A stretch of 64,000 bases of DNA from Ammoniphilus resinae (GTDB lineage: Bacteria > Bacillota > Bacilli > Aneurinibacillales > RAOX-1). The position numbers and the translations under genes are program-made. Below the pieces are notes generated by a model. That model saw only the letters and a list, made by a program, of their open reading frames with translations, ran no database searches and had not been told where the DNA came from. This document shows positions 9,316-17,626 of the stretch, one piece after another. Numbering within the stretch: position 1 is the stretch's first letter; every line of letters starts with the position of its first letter. Location: contig NZ_JAGGKT010000002.1 in NCBI RefSeq assembly GCF_017873965.1, forward strand, positions 410,312 through 474,311, in the 5' to 3' direction.

Positions 9316-9345
9316 TTTACGAAGCTCTTGATGATCAGGTATGAT
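9316..9345 (+). promoter_or_regulatory. Probable sigma-A promoter of the ABC-F gene
   Basis: TTTACG (9316-9321) and TATGAT (9340-9345) with an 18-base spacer lie 45 bases upstream of the ABC-F start codon. Confidence 0.4.
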
Positions 9346-9389
9346 GATATTTATATGAAAAGCAGATCCACAGGAGGAACGAGCAAAAC

Positions 9390-10949
9390 ATGAGTCTTTT
9401 AACTGTCGAAGACCTCAGTCACAGTTTTGGTGATCGAGTTCTGTTTAAAAATGTATCTTTTCGCCTGCTGGCGGGAGAGCATGTTGGATTGGTAGGTGCC
9501 AATGGCGTGGGGAAATCTACGCTAATGAATATCATTACAGGACAAATTGTGCGCGATAGCGGTAAGGTCGAATGGACTCCACGTGTCCAATATGGTTACT
9601 TGGATCAACACACGAAATTAACTCCCGGAAAAACCATCCGTGATATTTTGCGAGATGCCTTTTTACCGCTGTTTGAATCGGAAAAAGAATTAATGGTCAT
9701 CTCGGAGAAAATGGCAGACGCTGATCCGGACCAACTTGAAGTTCTGCTTGAGGAAATGGGCGACATCCAAGAACGTCTAGATGCCAGCGGATTCTATATG
9801 CTGGATGTAAAAGTTGAAGAGATGGCGAACGGACTTGGCTTGGACGCCATTGGACTGGATCGTGATGTTGCCGCACTTAGCGGTGGACAGCGAACCAAGG
9901 TATTACTCGCCAAACTATTGTTGGAGAAACCACAAGTCCTGCTTTTAGACGAACCAACCAACTATCTAGATGTTGAGCATATTGGCTGGCTAACAAATTA
10001 TTTGAAAGAATATCCCTATGCCTTTCTTCTGATCTCACACGATACAGAATTTATGAATCAGGTTGTCGATGTCATTTACCACTTGGAGTTTTCCAAGTTG
10101 ACACGTTATAAGGCTAATTATGAGAAGTTCCTAGAAATGGCAGATATTAACAAACAGCAGCATATTGACGCCTACGAAAAGCAACAGGAGTTTATCAAAA
10201 AACAAGAGGATTTTATTCAACGAAATAAGGCTCGCTATTCCACCTCTGGAAGAGCGAAAAGTCGTCAAAAACAACTCGATCGAATGGATCGAATGGATCG
10301 ACCGGAAACTGCTGCGAAGCCTACCTTCCAATTTTTAGAGGCGCGTTCTAGTGGAAAGATCGTCTTTGAGGCAGAGGAAATGGAAATTGGCTACACCTCT
10401 TCCCTGTTGCCTAAGATGAATATTAGCATCGAACGCGGGGACAAAATTGCCATCGTTGGTTGCAACGGCGTAGGGAAATCCACCCTATTAAAAACAATTC
10501 TTGGCAAGGTTAAACCTTGGAGTGGAACAACGTATTTGGGAGATTTCCTTTTTCCGGCGTATTTTGAACAGGAAGTAAAGGTCGGTGGAATTACTCCTTT
10601 GGACGATGTATGGAATGAGTATCGCCATTTGGACCAACATCAGGTACGAGGTGCCTTGGCCCGCTGTGGGCTAAAGAACGAACATATTAATCGTCCCTTG
10701 AATCAATTAAGCGGAGGAGAGCAGGCTAAAGTCCGCTTATGCAAACTATTGATGCGAGAAAGTAATTGGCTTTTATTCGATGAACCCACCAACCACCTTG
10801 ATGTAGTGGCTAAAGAGGAACTAAAACGTGCATTAAAAGAATATAAGGGCACTGTTTTACTTGTTTGCCACGAGCCAGAATTTTATCAGGACTGGGTAAC
10901 AAAAGTGTGGAACGTTGAAGAATGGTCAGAGCAGAAACAAGTTCGTTAG
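9390..10949 (+). CDS. ABC-F family ATPase (translation factor type)
   Basis: 519 residues with two nucleotide-binding domains and no membrane segments. Domain 1 has Walker A GANGVGKST, signature LSGGQ and Walker B LLLDEPTNYLD; domain 2 has GCNGVGKST, LSGGEQ and LLFDEPTNHLD. The charged linker between them (about residues 245-315, rich in K, Q and R) matches the P-site tRNA interaction motif of ABC-F proteins, which act on the ribosome to relieve stalling or give antibiotic protection. The linker length fits general (YkpA/EttA-like) rather than long-arm resistance types, but that is inference. AGGAGG precedes the ATG. Confidence 0.88.
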   Translation: MSLLTVEDLSHSFGDRVLFKNVSFRLLAGEHVGLVGANGVGKSTLMNIITGQIVRDSGKVEWTPRVQYGYLDQHTKLTPGKTIRDILRDAFLPLFESEKELMVISEKMADADPDQLEVLLEEMGDIQERLDASGFYMLDVKVEEMANGLGLDAIGLDRDVAALSGGQRTKVLLAKLLLEKPQVLLLDEPTNYLDVEHIGWLTNYLKEYPYAFLLISHDTEFMNQVVDVIYHLEFSKLTRYKANYEKFLEMADINKQQHIDAYEKQQEFIKKQEDFIQRNKARYSTSGRAKSRQKQLDRMDRMDRPETAAKPTFQFLEARSSGKIVFEAEEMEIGYTSSLLPKMNISIERGDKIAIVGCNGVGKSTLLKTILGKVKPWSGTTYLGDFLFPAYFEQEVKVGGITPLDDVWNEYRHLDQHQVRGALARCGLKNEHINRPLNQLSGGEQAKVRLCKLLMRESNWLLFDEPTNHLDVVAKEELKRALKEYKGTVLLVCHEPEFYQDWVTKVWNVEEWSEQKQVR

Positions 10950-10956
10950 TTTATTG

Positions 10957-10985
10957 AAGAGGACTGGGAATCCAGCCCTCTTTTC
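10957..10985 (+). terminator. Intrinsic terminator after the ABC-F gene
   Basis: An 11-bp stem (AAGAGG-A-CTGG with CCAG-C-CCTCTT, one internal mismatch) with a GAAT loop is followed by TTTTC. Confidence 0.75.
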
Positions 10986-10990
10986 TTTGT

Positions 10991-12073
10991 TTAGAATTTT
11001 TTATAGTGTTTTTTGATGTCCTCTCTAAATACAAGTCCGTGTCCAGGTTTGTCCCATACATGAACCTGTCCATTTTTTAAGACAGGAAGTTCTTCAAAGA
11101 AATCATCCAGCCAGTTCATATATTCGATATAGATTGCATTCGGGACAGCACAGCACATTTGCACGGACAATTCCCAGAACAAATGTGGCGTGACCTTAAT
11201 TCCCCAAGTGTCTGCAGTGTTTGCTACACGCATCCATTCCGTAATCCCACCAACCCGTTGCACATCAATTTGCAACACATCGGCTGCCTGCTGCAGAATC
11301 AAGTCCTTAAACCCAAAGCGGCCGTATTCTGTTTCCCCCGTAGTCACTCTCATATCTAAAGTTTTGGCAATTTGCGCCAATCCACTGATATCATCGGCAT
11401 GCACTGGCTCTTCATACCAAAATACGCCCTGTTGCTCCAATTCTCGTCCCAAGATAACCGCTGTTGCTACATCCAACCCTTGATTCGCATCCACCATGAC
11501 CTCTAGCCGATCGCCGAAGGTATCACGAACAGCCTTTACCCTTTTGACATCCTCACGCCAATTCGGCAGACCCACCCTCATTTTATAAGCGGAGAATCCT
11601 TGTTCCAAATAATTATGAGCTTCTTGCAAAATCTCCTCTACAGAATAGGAGAGCCATCCTCCTCCTCCATAAGCCTCCACCCGATCGGTATAGGCTCCAA
11701 GCATCTGCTGGATCGATTGACCGGTTGCCTTTCCTGCGATGTCCCAAAGGGCTTCATCTATGGCAGATATCGCATAAACCGCAGCGCCTTTTCTCCCAAT
11801 AAAATTTAACCCCCACCACAGCTTCTTCCAAATCTTTTGTCGGTAAATCGGATCTTCGCCAATCACCAAATCTTTAATCTCGTGATCAACTACCGCTTTA
11901 AGGGCATGGATCCCCCTGCCTAGTGTTAACATATATCCCGTTCCCGTAATCCCTTCATCCGTATCCACTTCCACAATGACTACATCCCTGTTTCGTAAAG
12001 TAAACGTTGAAACCGCGATCGGTTTCGGGAATGGGACAGAAACAAGGGTAGTGCGAATATCAGTAATTTTCAT
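10991..12073 (-). CDS. Mandelate racemase/muconate lactonizing enzyme family protein
   Basis: 360 residues, enolase superfamily. The metal ligands fall exactly at mandelate-racemase numbering: D195 (MVDANQG), E221 (WYEEP), E247 (TGETEYG). Catalytic candidates are K164 (YKMR), D270 (QIDVQRVGG), H297 (TPHLFWELS) and E301. The KxK motif is KxR here (K164, R166). Members dehydrate or racemise sugar acids or related hydroxy acids by proton abstraction next to a carboxylate. With the Asp-His dyad on one face and Lys on the other it should be active, most likely as an acid-sugar dehydratase; the substrate is unknown. It is a single gene converging on the ABC-F gene. Confidence 0.8.
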   Translation of the reverse strand: MKITDIRTTLVSVPFPKPIAVSTFTLRNRDVVIVEVDTDEGITGTGYMLTLGRGIHALKAVVDHEIKDLVIGEDPIYRQKIWKKLWWGLNFIGRKGAAVYAISAIDEALWDIAGKATGQSIQQMLGAYTDRVEAYGGGGWLSYSVEEILQEAHNYLEQGFSAYKMRVGLPNWREDVKRVKAVRDTFGDRLEVMVDANQGLDVATAVILGRELEQQGVFWYEEPVHADDISGLAQIAKTLDMRVTTGETEYGRFGFKDLILQQAADVLQIDVQRVGGITEWMRVANTADTWGIKVTPHLFWELSVQMCCAVPNAIYIEYMNWLDDFFEELPVLKNGQVHVWDKPGHGLVFREDIKKHYKKF

Positions 12074-12172
12074 CTAAGAACCTCCTGTGGTGTAGTCTTG
12101 CAATTTGTACTACTTTAAGTTTTCGATAAGGTTTATGGATATTCCTTCTCTCTTGTGGATTTAGATTCAAAG

Positions 12173-12215
12173 CGTGATGAACATCACAGATGTTGAGATT
12201 GATTATCACTATAAT
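12173..12215 (+). promoter_or_regulatory. CRP/FNR-type operator (12173-12188) with TATAAT -10 box (12210-12215)
   Basis: CGTGA-TGAACA-TCACA is one base from the TGTGA-N6-TCACA consensus, and its core GTGAT-N4-ATCAC is a perfect palindrome. A perfect TATAAT starts 30 bases from the dyad centre, so the site is centred near -41.5, the class II activation position. No good -35 box is present, as expected for an activator-dependent promoter. Confidence 0.7.
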
Positions 12216-12251
12216 TTGAAATATAAACTTGGAAAAGGTGGGATGGTCCAG

Positions 12252-12575
12252 ATGGCTACTGCACGCATTGAAAAAAATGAATTAATCCTCGAAGCAACAT
12301 TAGACGACCTACATGTCATCACTAAAGAAGCCGTGAAAAACATTGACATGTATAAAGATGAAATTGCCGTCATTTTTGAGAAGATGCCTAAATTTGATTA
12401 TAAATACTTTTGTTTCTATGCGTATTCCACATATAAGCTACTTGAAACTGCTCTTCAATTCGATTGCGAGGAAGTAGGACATTTTCGACTCATTGCACCC
12501 GAGGAATTTTATTTTGCTTTTTACGGGATGATCACGGCACTTTATCATGAGCATTGTGAGCAAGTAAAAAGCTGA
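12252..12575 (+). CDS. Uncharacterised 107-residue protein
   Basis: I do not recognise a family. The protein is soluble and rich in aromatic residues in its second half (FDYKYFCFYAYSTYKLL, EEFYFAFYGM). The start is ATG 12252, preceded by AAAGGTGGG at good spacing. The longer reading frame from GTG 12174 is rejected because its first codons lie inside the upstream operator and the -10 box. It appears to be activated by a CRP/FNR-family regulator. It converges on the YlbF-like gene and shares a terminator with it. Confidence 0.65.
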   Translation: MATARIEKNELILEATLDDLHVITKEAVKNIDMYKDEIAVIFEKMPKFDYKYFCFYAYSTYKLLETALQFDCEEVGHFRLIAPEEFYFAFYGMITALYHEHCEQVKS

Positions 12576-12593
12576 CCTCATCGGTCAGCTTTT
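12567..12593. terminator. Bidirectional intrinsic terminator
   Basis: AAAAGCTGACC (12567-12577) and GGTCAGCTTTT (12583-12593) form a perfect 11-bp stem around a 5-base loop between converging genes. Confidence 0.85.
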
Positions 12594-12595
12594 CC

Positions 12596-13021
12596 TTAAT
12601 GTCCTCCACAGCCACAGCCGCCACCGCCGCAACCGCAACCTCCCTCATCTAAATCACTTTCCTCAGGAAGGCGTCCTAATTCAATTGTTTTTGTCACATA
12701 TTTTGTTAAGGTCTTTTGGATTGTACCTAATTCCTGTTGAGCGTACATAAAATCCCTAGTGATCGGATTTTCATAAAGCTGGAAACGTTCTTCTTCGAAA
12801 TCATCGATTTCCTGCTGTGTTAGACGAAGTCCTTGATGTTGTTTTTGATGCAGCATTCGCTGTCTGTCTACCAAACTATTGTACTGTTCAAGTGCCTGGT
12901 CGTTCATTAGGAACTCCTCGATCATTTGCTTGAATTCGGCAAAAGCGGGCTGGTTTATAACCTCCCGACATAAATCTTCCATCTTGGCATTGATGACGTC
13001 CATATCTAATTTCGGTCTCAT
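12596..13021 (-). CDS. YlbF/YmcA-family protein with Cys-Gly-rich tail
   Basis: 141 residues. The body (about 1-115) is helical and charged and resembles the Com_YlbF family; in Bacillus subtilis YlbF, YmcA and YaaT form a complex that affects biofilm, competence and RNA processing and carries Fe-S clusters. The C terminus is unusual: GGCGCGGGGCGCGGH, four cysteines in two CGC units and a final His, a plausible metal or Fe-S ligand set. GGAGGG precedes the ATG. A CRP/FNR-type site lies upstream (13079-13094), so oxygen or redox control is plausible. The exact paralogue cannot be named. Confidence 0.72.
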   Translation of the reverse strand: MRPKLDMDVINAKMEDLCREVINQPAFAEFKQMIEEFLMNDQALEQYNSLVDRQRMLHQKQHQGLRLTQQEIDDFEEERFQLYENPITRDFMYAQQELGTIQKTLTKYVTKTIELGRLPEESDLDEGGCGCGGGGCGCGGH

Positions 13022-13051
13022 TCAAACCCTCCAGTTATGTCATTTACCTTA

Positions 13052-13094
13052 AGGATAGCACTTTTCCAAGGAAAAAGTAGTGATTGATGTCATA
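13052..13094 (-). promoter_or_regulatory. CRP/FNR-type operator (13079-13094) with -10-like TATCCT (13052-13057)
   Basis: On the minus strand the site reads TATGA-N6-TCACT, one base from the Bacillus Fnr consensus TGTGA-N6-TCACT. TATCCT starts 30 bases from the dyad centre. It lies in the short gap before the YlbF-like gene. It is the weakest member of the set. Confidence 0.4.
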
Positions 13095-13695
13095 TTTTTT
13101 CTGGTCTCATATAAAAAAGTTCATCACAATCCCTAGCTTCCTTCATCGTCTTGATTACAGGGTCAAGTGGTGTCGGATACACCTCAAGATAATCTACTTC
13201 CCCCAACTCACCACGAATTGGGTACGCCAATTGCTCTGTTTCAATACTAAATTCAGATTTTACACCGGGTTTGTTTCCCCGCGGGTCAACCCTGAACCAA
13301 TTGTCCCGCCCCGCCAGATATACGGCATTTAACCCATGCAAAGCATAGCCGGAATCTGGTGTTCCAAGACGAGTAACTCTCTGGTAGCAAAATCCTGCAG
13401 GAATTCCCATACCTCTAAGAAGTGCAGCAAGAAGATGTGCTTTAGCAAAACAAATCCCTTCCCCCTTCTCCAACGTTTCAGAAGCTGTAATAGTCACAGT
13501 TTTACTTTTTAAATCAAACGAATGTTGAATCACATCCCTCACAAATTGAAAAGCAAGTCTTGCCCTTTCCTCATCAGCAGCCGCGATCCCCACAATTTCA
13601 TCGATTTTTTGTTTGATTATAGGATGATAAAAATTAATAATATCTGATTGCTCCAAAAAACGGGACATTTCCTTTGACCGAAGAGTTAAACCCAC
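13090..13695 (-). CDS. Transglutaminase-like (papain-fold) protein
   Basis: 201 residues. The transglutaminase-core Cys is in GEGICFAKAHLLAALLRGMGIPAGFCYQ, seen as EGICFAKA; the catalytic His is in YALHGLNAVYL and the Asp in WFRVDPRGN, in the canonical order Cys-His-Asp. Such proteins are intracellular amidases, proteases or peptide-handling enzymes. The substrate is unknown. The start is GTG 13695, with AAGGAGG 8 bases upstream. Two CRP/FNR-type palindromes lie upstream, one at activator distance and one inside the predicted leader. Confidence 0.78.
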   Translation of the reverse strand: MGLTLRSKEMSRFLEQSDIINFYHPIIKQKIDEIVGIAAADEERARLAFQFVRDVIQHSFDLKSKTVTITASETLEKGEGICFAKAHLLAALLRGMGIPAGFCYQRVTRLGTPDSGYALHGLNAVYLAGRDNWFRVDPRGNKPGVKSEFSIETEQLAYPIRGELGEVDYLEVYPTPLDPVIKTMKEARDCDELFYMRPEKI

Positions 13696-13742
13696 GTTAT
13701 CTTCCTCCTTTTAACGTTCCTGCAACCTTACTTTCCCTCCCA

Positions 13743-13758
13743 AGTGAATTTCATCACA
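13743..13758 (-). promoter_or_regulatory. Second CRP/FNR-type site in the leader of the transglutaminase-like gene
   Basis: On the minus strand it reads TGTGA-TGAAAT-TCACT, an exact match to the Bacillus Fnr consensus. No -10-like hexamer lies at class II distance. It falls about 38 bases downstream of the start predicted from the 13823 site, so it could repress or tune that promoter. Confidence 0.5.
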
Positions 13759-13794
13759 ACCTACTCCCCTATGAAAGTTCATTTCTTCCATTCT

Positions 13795-13838
13795 ATTATA
13801 GTAAGGCTATGTGAAAACGATCGGTGAGATACATCACA
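13795..13838 (-). promoter_or_regulatory. CRP/FNR-type operator (13823-13838) with TATAAT -10 box (13795-13800)
   Basis: On the minus strand it reads TGTGA-TGTATC-TCACC, followed 31 bases from the dyad centre by a perfect TATAAT. This is a class II-type activator promoter for the transglutaminase-like gene at 13695. Confidence 0.65.
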
Positions 13839-13864
13839 AAAAGGCCATCCCATTGGGATAGCCT
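13836..13864 (-). terminator. Intrinsic terminator of the DEAD-box helicase gene
   Basis: On the minus strand GGCTATCCC-AATG-GGATGGCC is followed by five T. It lies 21 bases after the helicase stop codon, and its T-tract runs into the CRP/FNR site of the next gene. Confidence 0.75.
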
Positions 13865-13884
13865 CTATATAAAATAAAGCAATT

Positions 13885-15366
13885 TTAGGTATATCTGTTT
13901 CCAGTGTGGGAGGATTCCTTTTTCCGATTGGAGCGCATTCCTCCTGATCCAGCCGGTTTCCTTCTATTCCGCTGATCCCCTTTCGAACCACGGTTAGAAT
14001 AGCCACGATCCCCTTTGCGGTCAACCTCGATCTTTCTCTTTTTCATACGCAATGGGGCTTCTTCCGTTAATTTGACAGGGGTCGAATCAGGTTCCTTCGT
14101 CAACAATTTTAAGGCAGCAGAAAGTAATGTTACCGAATCTGTTTCATCAAGCAGTTGTTCTGCCAATGTTTTATAGGTATGATATTGGCCATCTTCGATT
14201 ATTCCCATGATCTTATCTATTGTGATGCGCTGTTGGCCCTCTAAAGCCTCAGAACGCGTTGGAATCGGTTTACGCTCCATCTTTCGGTTGGTTACCTTTT
14301 CGATCATCTTCAAATGATCAATTTCTCTTGGCGTGACGAAAGTAATCGCCATCCCGGTCTTCCCGGCACGCCCTGTTCGACCGATGCGATGAACATAGCT
14401 TTCCGAATCCTGTGGAATGTCAAAATTATAGACATGTGTGACGCCACTTATATCAAGCCCTCTGGCTGCTACATCAGTTGCCACTAAAACTTCGATGGTT
14501 CCCTCCTTAAAGCGGCGCAATACTGTATCTCTTTTAGCTTGATTCAAGTCCCCATGCAAACCTTCCGCTGCATACCCGCGTTTATTAAGTGCTTCCGATA
14601 ATTCGTCAACGCGACGCTTGGTTCTTCCAAAAATAATGGCAAGCTCTGGTGAATGAATATCTAACAAACGACAAAGCACATCAAACTTTTGTTTCTCCGG
14701 CATTTCCATATATTGCTGCGCAATATTAGGGACTGTAACTTCCTTTGGCTTAATGGAAACAATCGCTGGTTCCTTCATAAATTTCTGTGCAATTTCTTTA
14801 ATTGGCTTTGGCATTGTCGCAGAAAACAATAGAGTTTGCCGCTCATCTGGGATCTCCTGCAAAATCATCTTAATATCATCAATAAAACCCATATTCAGCA
14901 TTTCATCTGCTTCATCCAGCACAACCATTTTGATGTGTTGCAAACGAATTGTTTTGCGGCGCATATGATCCATAAAACGCCCTGGAGTAGCCACAATTAT
15001 TTGCGGTCTTTTCTTTAATGCTCTAATCTGCCGATCGATATCTTGTCCGCCATATATAGGAAGGGCTCGCACATCTAGATATTGTGCGATCCTATTGATT
15101 TCCTCGGCAACTTGTACTGCCAATTCCCTTGTGGGAGCAAGTACAACAGCTTGTATATGTTCTTCTTCTACGTCTACACGCTCTAATAAGGGAATCCCAA
15201 ATGCTGCTGTTTTCCCTGTACCTGTCTGTGCTTGCCCGATAAGGTCCTTACCTTTTAAAGCGATGGGAATGGTTTGGTCTTGGATTGGCGAAGCTTCTTC
15301 AAAGCCCATATCACCCAATGCACGTACAATCTGATGATGGAGGCCAAATTCAGAAAAGGTGGTCAA
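13885..15366 (-). CDS. cshA: DEAD-box ATP-dependent RNA helicase, CshA-type
   Basis: 493 residues from TTG 15366. All helicase motifs are visible: Q motif ([13 protein letters not shown]), [10 protein letters not shown], Ia PTRELAVQ, Ib [33 protein letters not shown] and [12 protein letters not shown]. After the two RecA-like domains comes a dimerisation/RNA-binding region and a basic Arg/Gly/Ser-rich tail. CshA proteins unwind structured RNA in ribosome assembly and mRNA decay, notably in the cold. The start is TTG because AAGGAG (15376-15381) lies 9 bases upstream; the in-frame extension to 15582 is low-complexity and includes a hairpin leader. The next genes are unrelated. Confidence 0.88.
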   Translation of the reverse strand: MTTFSEFGLHHQIVRALGDMGFEEASPIQDQTIPIALKGKDLIGQAQTGTGKTAAFGIPLLERVDVEEEHIQAVVLAPTRELAVQVAEEINRIAQYLDVRALPIYGGQDIDRQIRALKKRPQIIVATPGRFMDHMRRKTIRLQHIKMVVLDEADEMLNMGFIDDIKMILQEIPDERQTLLFSATMPKPIKEIAQKFMKEPAIVSIKPKEVTVPNIAQQYMEMPEKQKFDVLCRLLDIHSPELAIIFGRTKRRVDELSEALNKRGYAAEGLHGDLNQAKRDTVLRRFKEGTIEVLVATDVAARGLDISGVTHVYNFDIPQDSESYVHRIGRTGRAGKTGMAITFVTPREIDHLKMIEKVTNRKMERKPIPTRSEALEGQQRITIDKIMGIIEDGQYHTYKTLAEQLLDETDSVTLLSAALKLLTKEPDSTPVKLTEEAPLRMKKRKIEVDRKGDRGYSNRGSKGDQRNRRKPAGSGGMRSNRKKESSHTGNRYT

Positions 15367-15420
15367 AATTTCCAACTCCTTATTTACTATTTCATTTTTA
15401 TCTTTATCTTTAGAGTCCAC

Positions 15421-15456
15421 AAAAAAAGGGGGTTTATTCCACTTCGGAATTCCCCT
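15421..15456 (-). promoter_or_regulatory. Terminator-like hairpin in the helicase mRNA leader
   Basis: On the minus strand GGGGAATTCC-GAAGT-GGAATAAACCCCC forms an interrupted stem followed directly by seven T, about 55 bases before the chosen TTG start. This is the form of an intrinsic terminator placed inside the leader, suggesting attenuation of helicase expression. Confidence 0.5.
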
Positions 15457-15626
15457 TGTTTTCTCCCGGACAGAATCGAATAACGATAAGAATACCATTT
15501 TTAGAGATAAAATGCAAATAAAGATGGATTTCCCAAATGTGTGATTATGAAACTTTGCAATTGTCCAAACTTCAAAACTCATTTAAAATGGTCAGGAATA
15601 CATAGGATAGGAAAGGGGCATGTAAC

Positions 15627-16574
15627 ATGCATAGTCCAAAGATCTTAGTCTATCGGCCTGACGAAGTGGAATATTATAAGGAAATTATTGAAAAACAGGG
15701 TATTACAAATATTTACACCGCCTCTACGTTAGAAGAAGCCAAAAGCCAACTTCCTACCACAGAAGTGATTTTGTGCTGGCAGTTCCCTTTAGAGTTATTG
15801 GAAACTCCTGAGGCTTCCTCGGTAAAATGGATTCAATCCATGGGTGCAGGTGTTGATGATCTTGTCAAACATCCTTCCATTCCCAATGACATTCAAATTA
15901 CACGCATTGTCGATCAATTTGGAACACCCATTTCTGAATTTGTATTTGGATATATGCTGTACCTGGCAAATGACATCGCCAGAACACGCGAAGAACAAGC
16001 CAAACGTCAATGGACACCTTTTCATGCTCAATTATTATCTGGGAAGAAAATCGGAGTGGCTGGTTTAGGCAGTGTTGGTCTCGAAATCGTACGAAAAGCC
16101 CGAGCATTCGATATGGAAGTTTTTGGACTTAGTATGTCAGGGGCAAAAGCAGACCGCGTGGATCATCACTTTGGCCCTGATCAATGGAAATCCTTTGTTC
16201 AGGAGTTGGACTACTTGGTTCTTACTTTGCCATTAACTGAACAAACTCGTTGGTCTGTCAATCGAGAAGTGCTTCTTTCCATGAAACCTGATGCTACCCT
16301 CATCAATGTGGGGCGTGGGGCACTCGTGAAAGAATCCGATCTAATTGAAATCCTGCAAGAAGGACATCTAAAGGCAGTGGTTTTAGATGTATTTGAAAAA
16401 GAACCCCTCCCCATACAGCATCCTTTTTGGACGATGCCGAATGTGCTGGTCACCCCACATTTATCGGGGCCAAGCACACCAGAAGGTGTCGGTCAATTCT
16501 TTGTCCAAAATCTGCAAAAATATGTGGAAGGAAAACCTTTGCAAGGGGTTGTACGTAGAGAGTTTGGTTATTAG
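15627..16574 (+). CDS. D-2-hydroxyacid dehydrogenase (NAD-dependent)
   Basis: 315 residues. The Rossmann dinucleotide motif is AGLGSVGLEIVRKA (about 145-158); the catalytic Arg is in INVGRGALV, Glu in VFEKEPLP and His in TPHLSG. These enzymes interconvert 2-keto acids and D-2-hydroxy acids, such as glyoxylate/glycolate or hydroxypyruvate/glycerate. The substrate is not fixed by sequence. GAAAGGGG precedes the ATG. It is a single gene with its own terminator. Confidence 0.85.
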   Translation: MHSPKILVYRPDEVEYYKEIIEKQGITNIYTASTLEEAKSQLPTTEVILCWQFPLELLETPEASSVKWIQSMGAGVDDLVKHPSIPNDIQITRIVDQFGTPISEFVFGYMLYLANDIARTREEQAKRQWTPFHAQLLSGKKIGVAGLGSVGLEIVRKARAFDMEVFGLSMSGAKADRVDHHFGPDQWKSFVQELDYLVLTLPLTEQTRWSVNREVLLSMKPDATLINVGRGALVKESDLIEILQEGHLKAVVLDVFEKEPLPIQHPFWTMPNVLVTPHLSGPSTPEGVGQFFVQNLQKYVEGKPLQGVVRREFGY

Positions 16575-16583
16575 ATCTTATGG

Positions 16584-16614
16584 AGGTGGTCATCCTTATG
16601 GATAACCACCTTTC
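16584..16614 (+). terminator. Intrinsic terminator after the hydroxyacid dehydrogenase
   Basis: AGGTGGTCATCC-TTAT-GGATAACCACCT forms a 12-bp stem with one mismatch and ends in TTTC TTT. Confidence 0.7.
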
Positions 16615-16723
16615 TTTATGGATTTGGTTTGCTCCATTCCTTGACAAATATGGATCATCGTATTAGCTTTAATTTATAAATAAAATAGATTTATAGATAG
16701 GATTAGGGAAGTGGAAAAATGTA

Positions 16724-17476
16724 ATGTCCATTTTTACAGTTATGTTTGCGATGGGAACGATTCTCGGCTTTGTGGGAGCTGGTGGATCGGGATTTATTAT
16801 TGCCATTTTAATTACCTTTTTTCACATTCCTGTTCACACAGCTCTGGCTACTGCCATGGCAGCCATGTTTTTGACGATGATTTCTGGAACAATCAGTCAC
16901 TACCGGGAAGGAAATGTTGACCTTCGAGTTGGGCTTACAACCGGTCTGTTCGGTGCATTGGGCGCTTATGTCGGAACAGGGATCGCACATCTTATCCCAG
17001 CCTCACAATTAATTTGGCTGACAGCCTCTATGCTTGTCTTGTCTTCTTGTTTAATATGGCTTCGTACCCGTTCAGCGCGCTTTTCCAAGCAAATTTCAGT
17101 TGAAAACTCGACGCCTGTACCATTGTTTCTCATCAAAGCAGTAGGAATAGGAATAGTCACTGGTTTAATGTCTGGAACCTTTGGCATTGGCTCTACTCCA
17201 TTTATTCAATTGGCACTTCTCTTATTTATGGGTAGTTCTTTACAAAAGGTTTCGGGGACAACAATGATGATTATATTGCCAATTGCCCTTTTTGGTGCGA
17301 TTGGATACAATCAAGCGGGATATTTGGATATCCCTTTACTAATTAAGGTGGTATGCGGAACAATGATCGGTTCCTATATTGGAGCAAAGTTTACCAATAT
17401 CGCACCTACCTTCGTGCTTCGTTTTGCCATGATCACTACACCGTTGTTAAGCGGTCTACTTCTATTAGGTAGTTGA
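16724..17476 (+). CDS. TauE/SafE (TSUP) family membrane transporter
   Basis: 250 residues with about eight hydrophobic helices in two related halves. The hallmark glycine/proline pattern GAGGSGFIIAIL near the N terminus and GIVTGLMSGTFGIGSTPF in the second half identify the TSUP family, exporters of sulfite, sulfoacetate or related organosulfur or organic anions. The substrate is unknown. The longer frame in the other register upstream is a shadow. Confidence 0.82.
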   Translation: MSIFTVMFAMGTILGFVGAGGSGFIIAILITFFHIPVHTALATAMAAMFLTMISGTISHYREGNVDLRVGLTTGLFGALGAYVGTGIAHLIPASQLIWLTASMLVLSSCLIWLRTRSARFSKQISVENSTPVPLFLIKAVGIGIVTGLMSGTFGIGSTPFIQLALLLFMGSSLQKVSGTTMMIILPIALFGAIGYNQAGYLDIPLLIKVVCGTMIGSYIGAKFTNIAPTFVLRFAMITTPLLSGLLLLGS

Positions 17477-17480
17477 TGAT

Positions 17481-17510
17481 AAAGGGGTACCTTCACGGTA
17501 CCCCTTTTTT
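17481..17510 (+). terminator. Intrinsic terminator after the TSUP gene
   Basis: AAAGGGGTACC and GGTACCCCTTTTTT form a perfect 11-bp stem with a 5-base loop and a T-tract. Confidence 0.88.
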
Positions 17511-17626
17511 CTCGTGTAAATATTCCTTAATTGATTAATTTTAGGAATTATCTTATGATTAAATTAATGCCTCTCTTTTAATAAAAGAAACAGGTTAATT
17601 TAATTTCAATTATCGGAGGGATAGAC

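Noticed and set aside
12174-12251. Upstream GTG extension of the 107-residue protein
   Set aside because: The extension lies on the operator and TATAAT box and has no ribosome site, while ATG 12252 has one.
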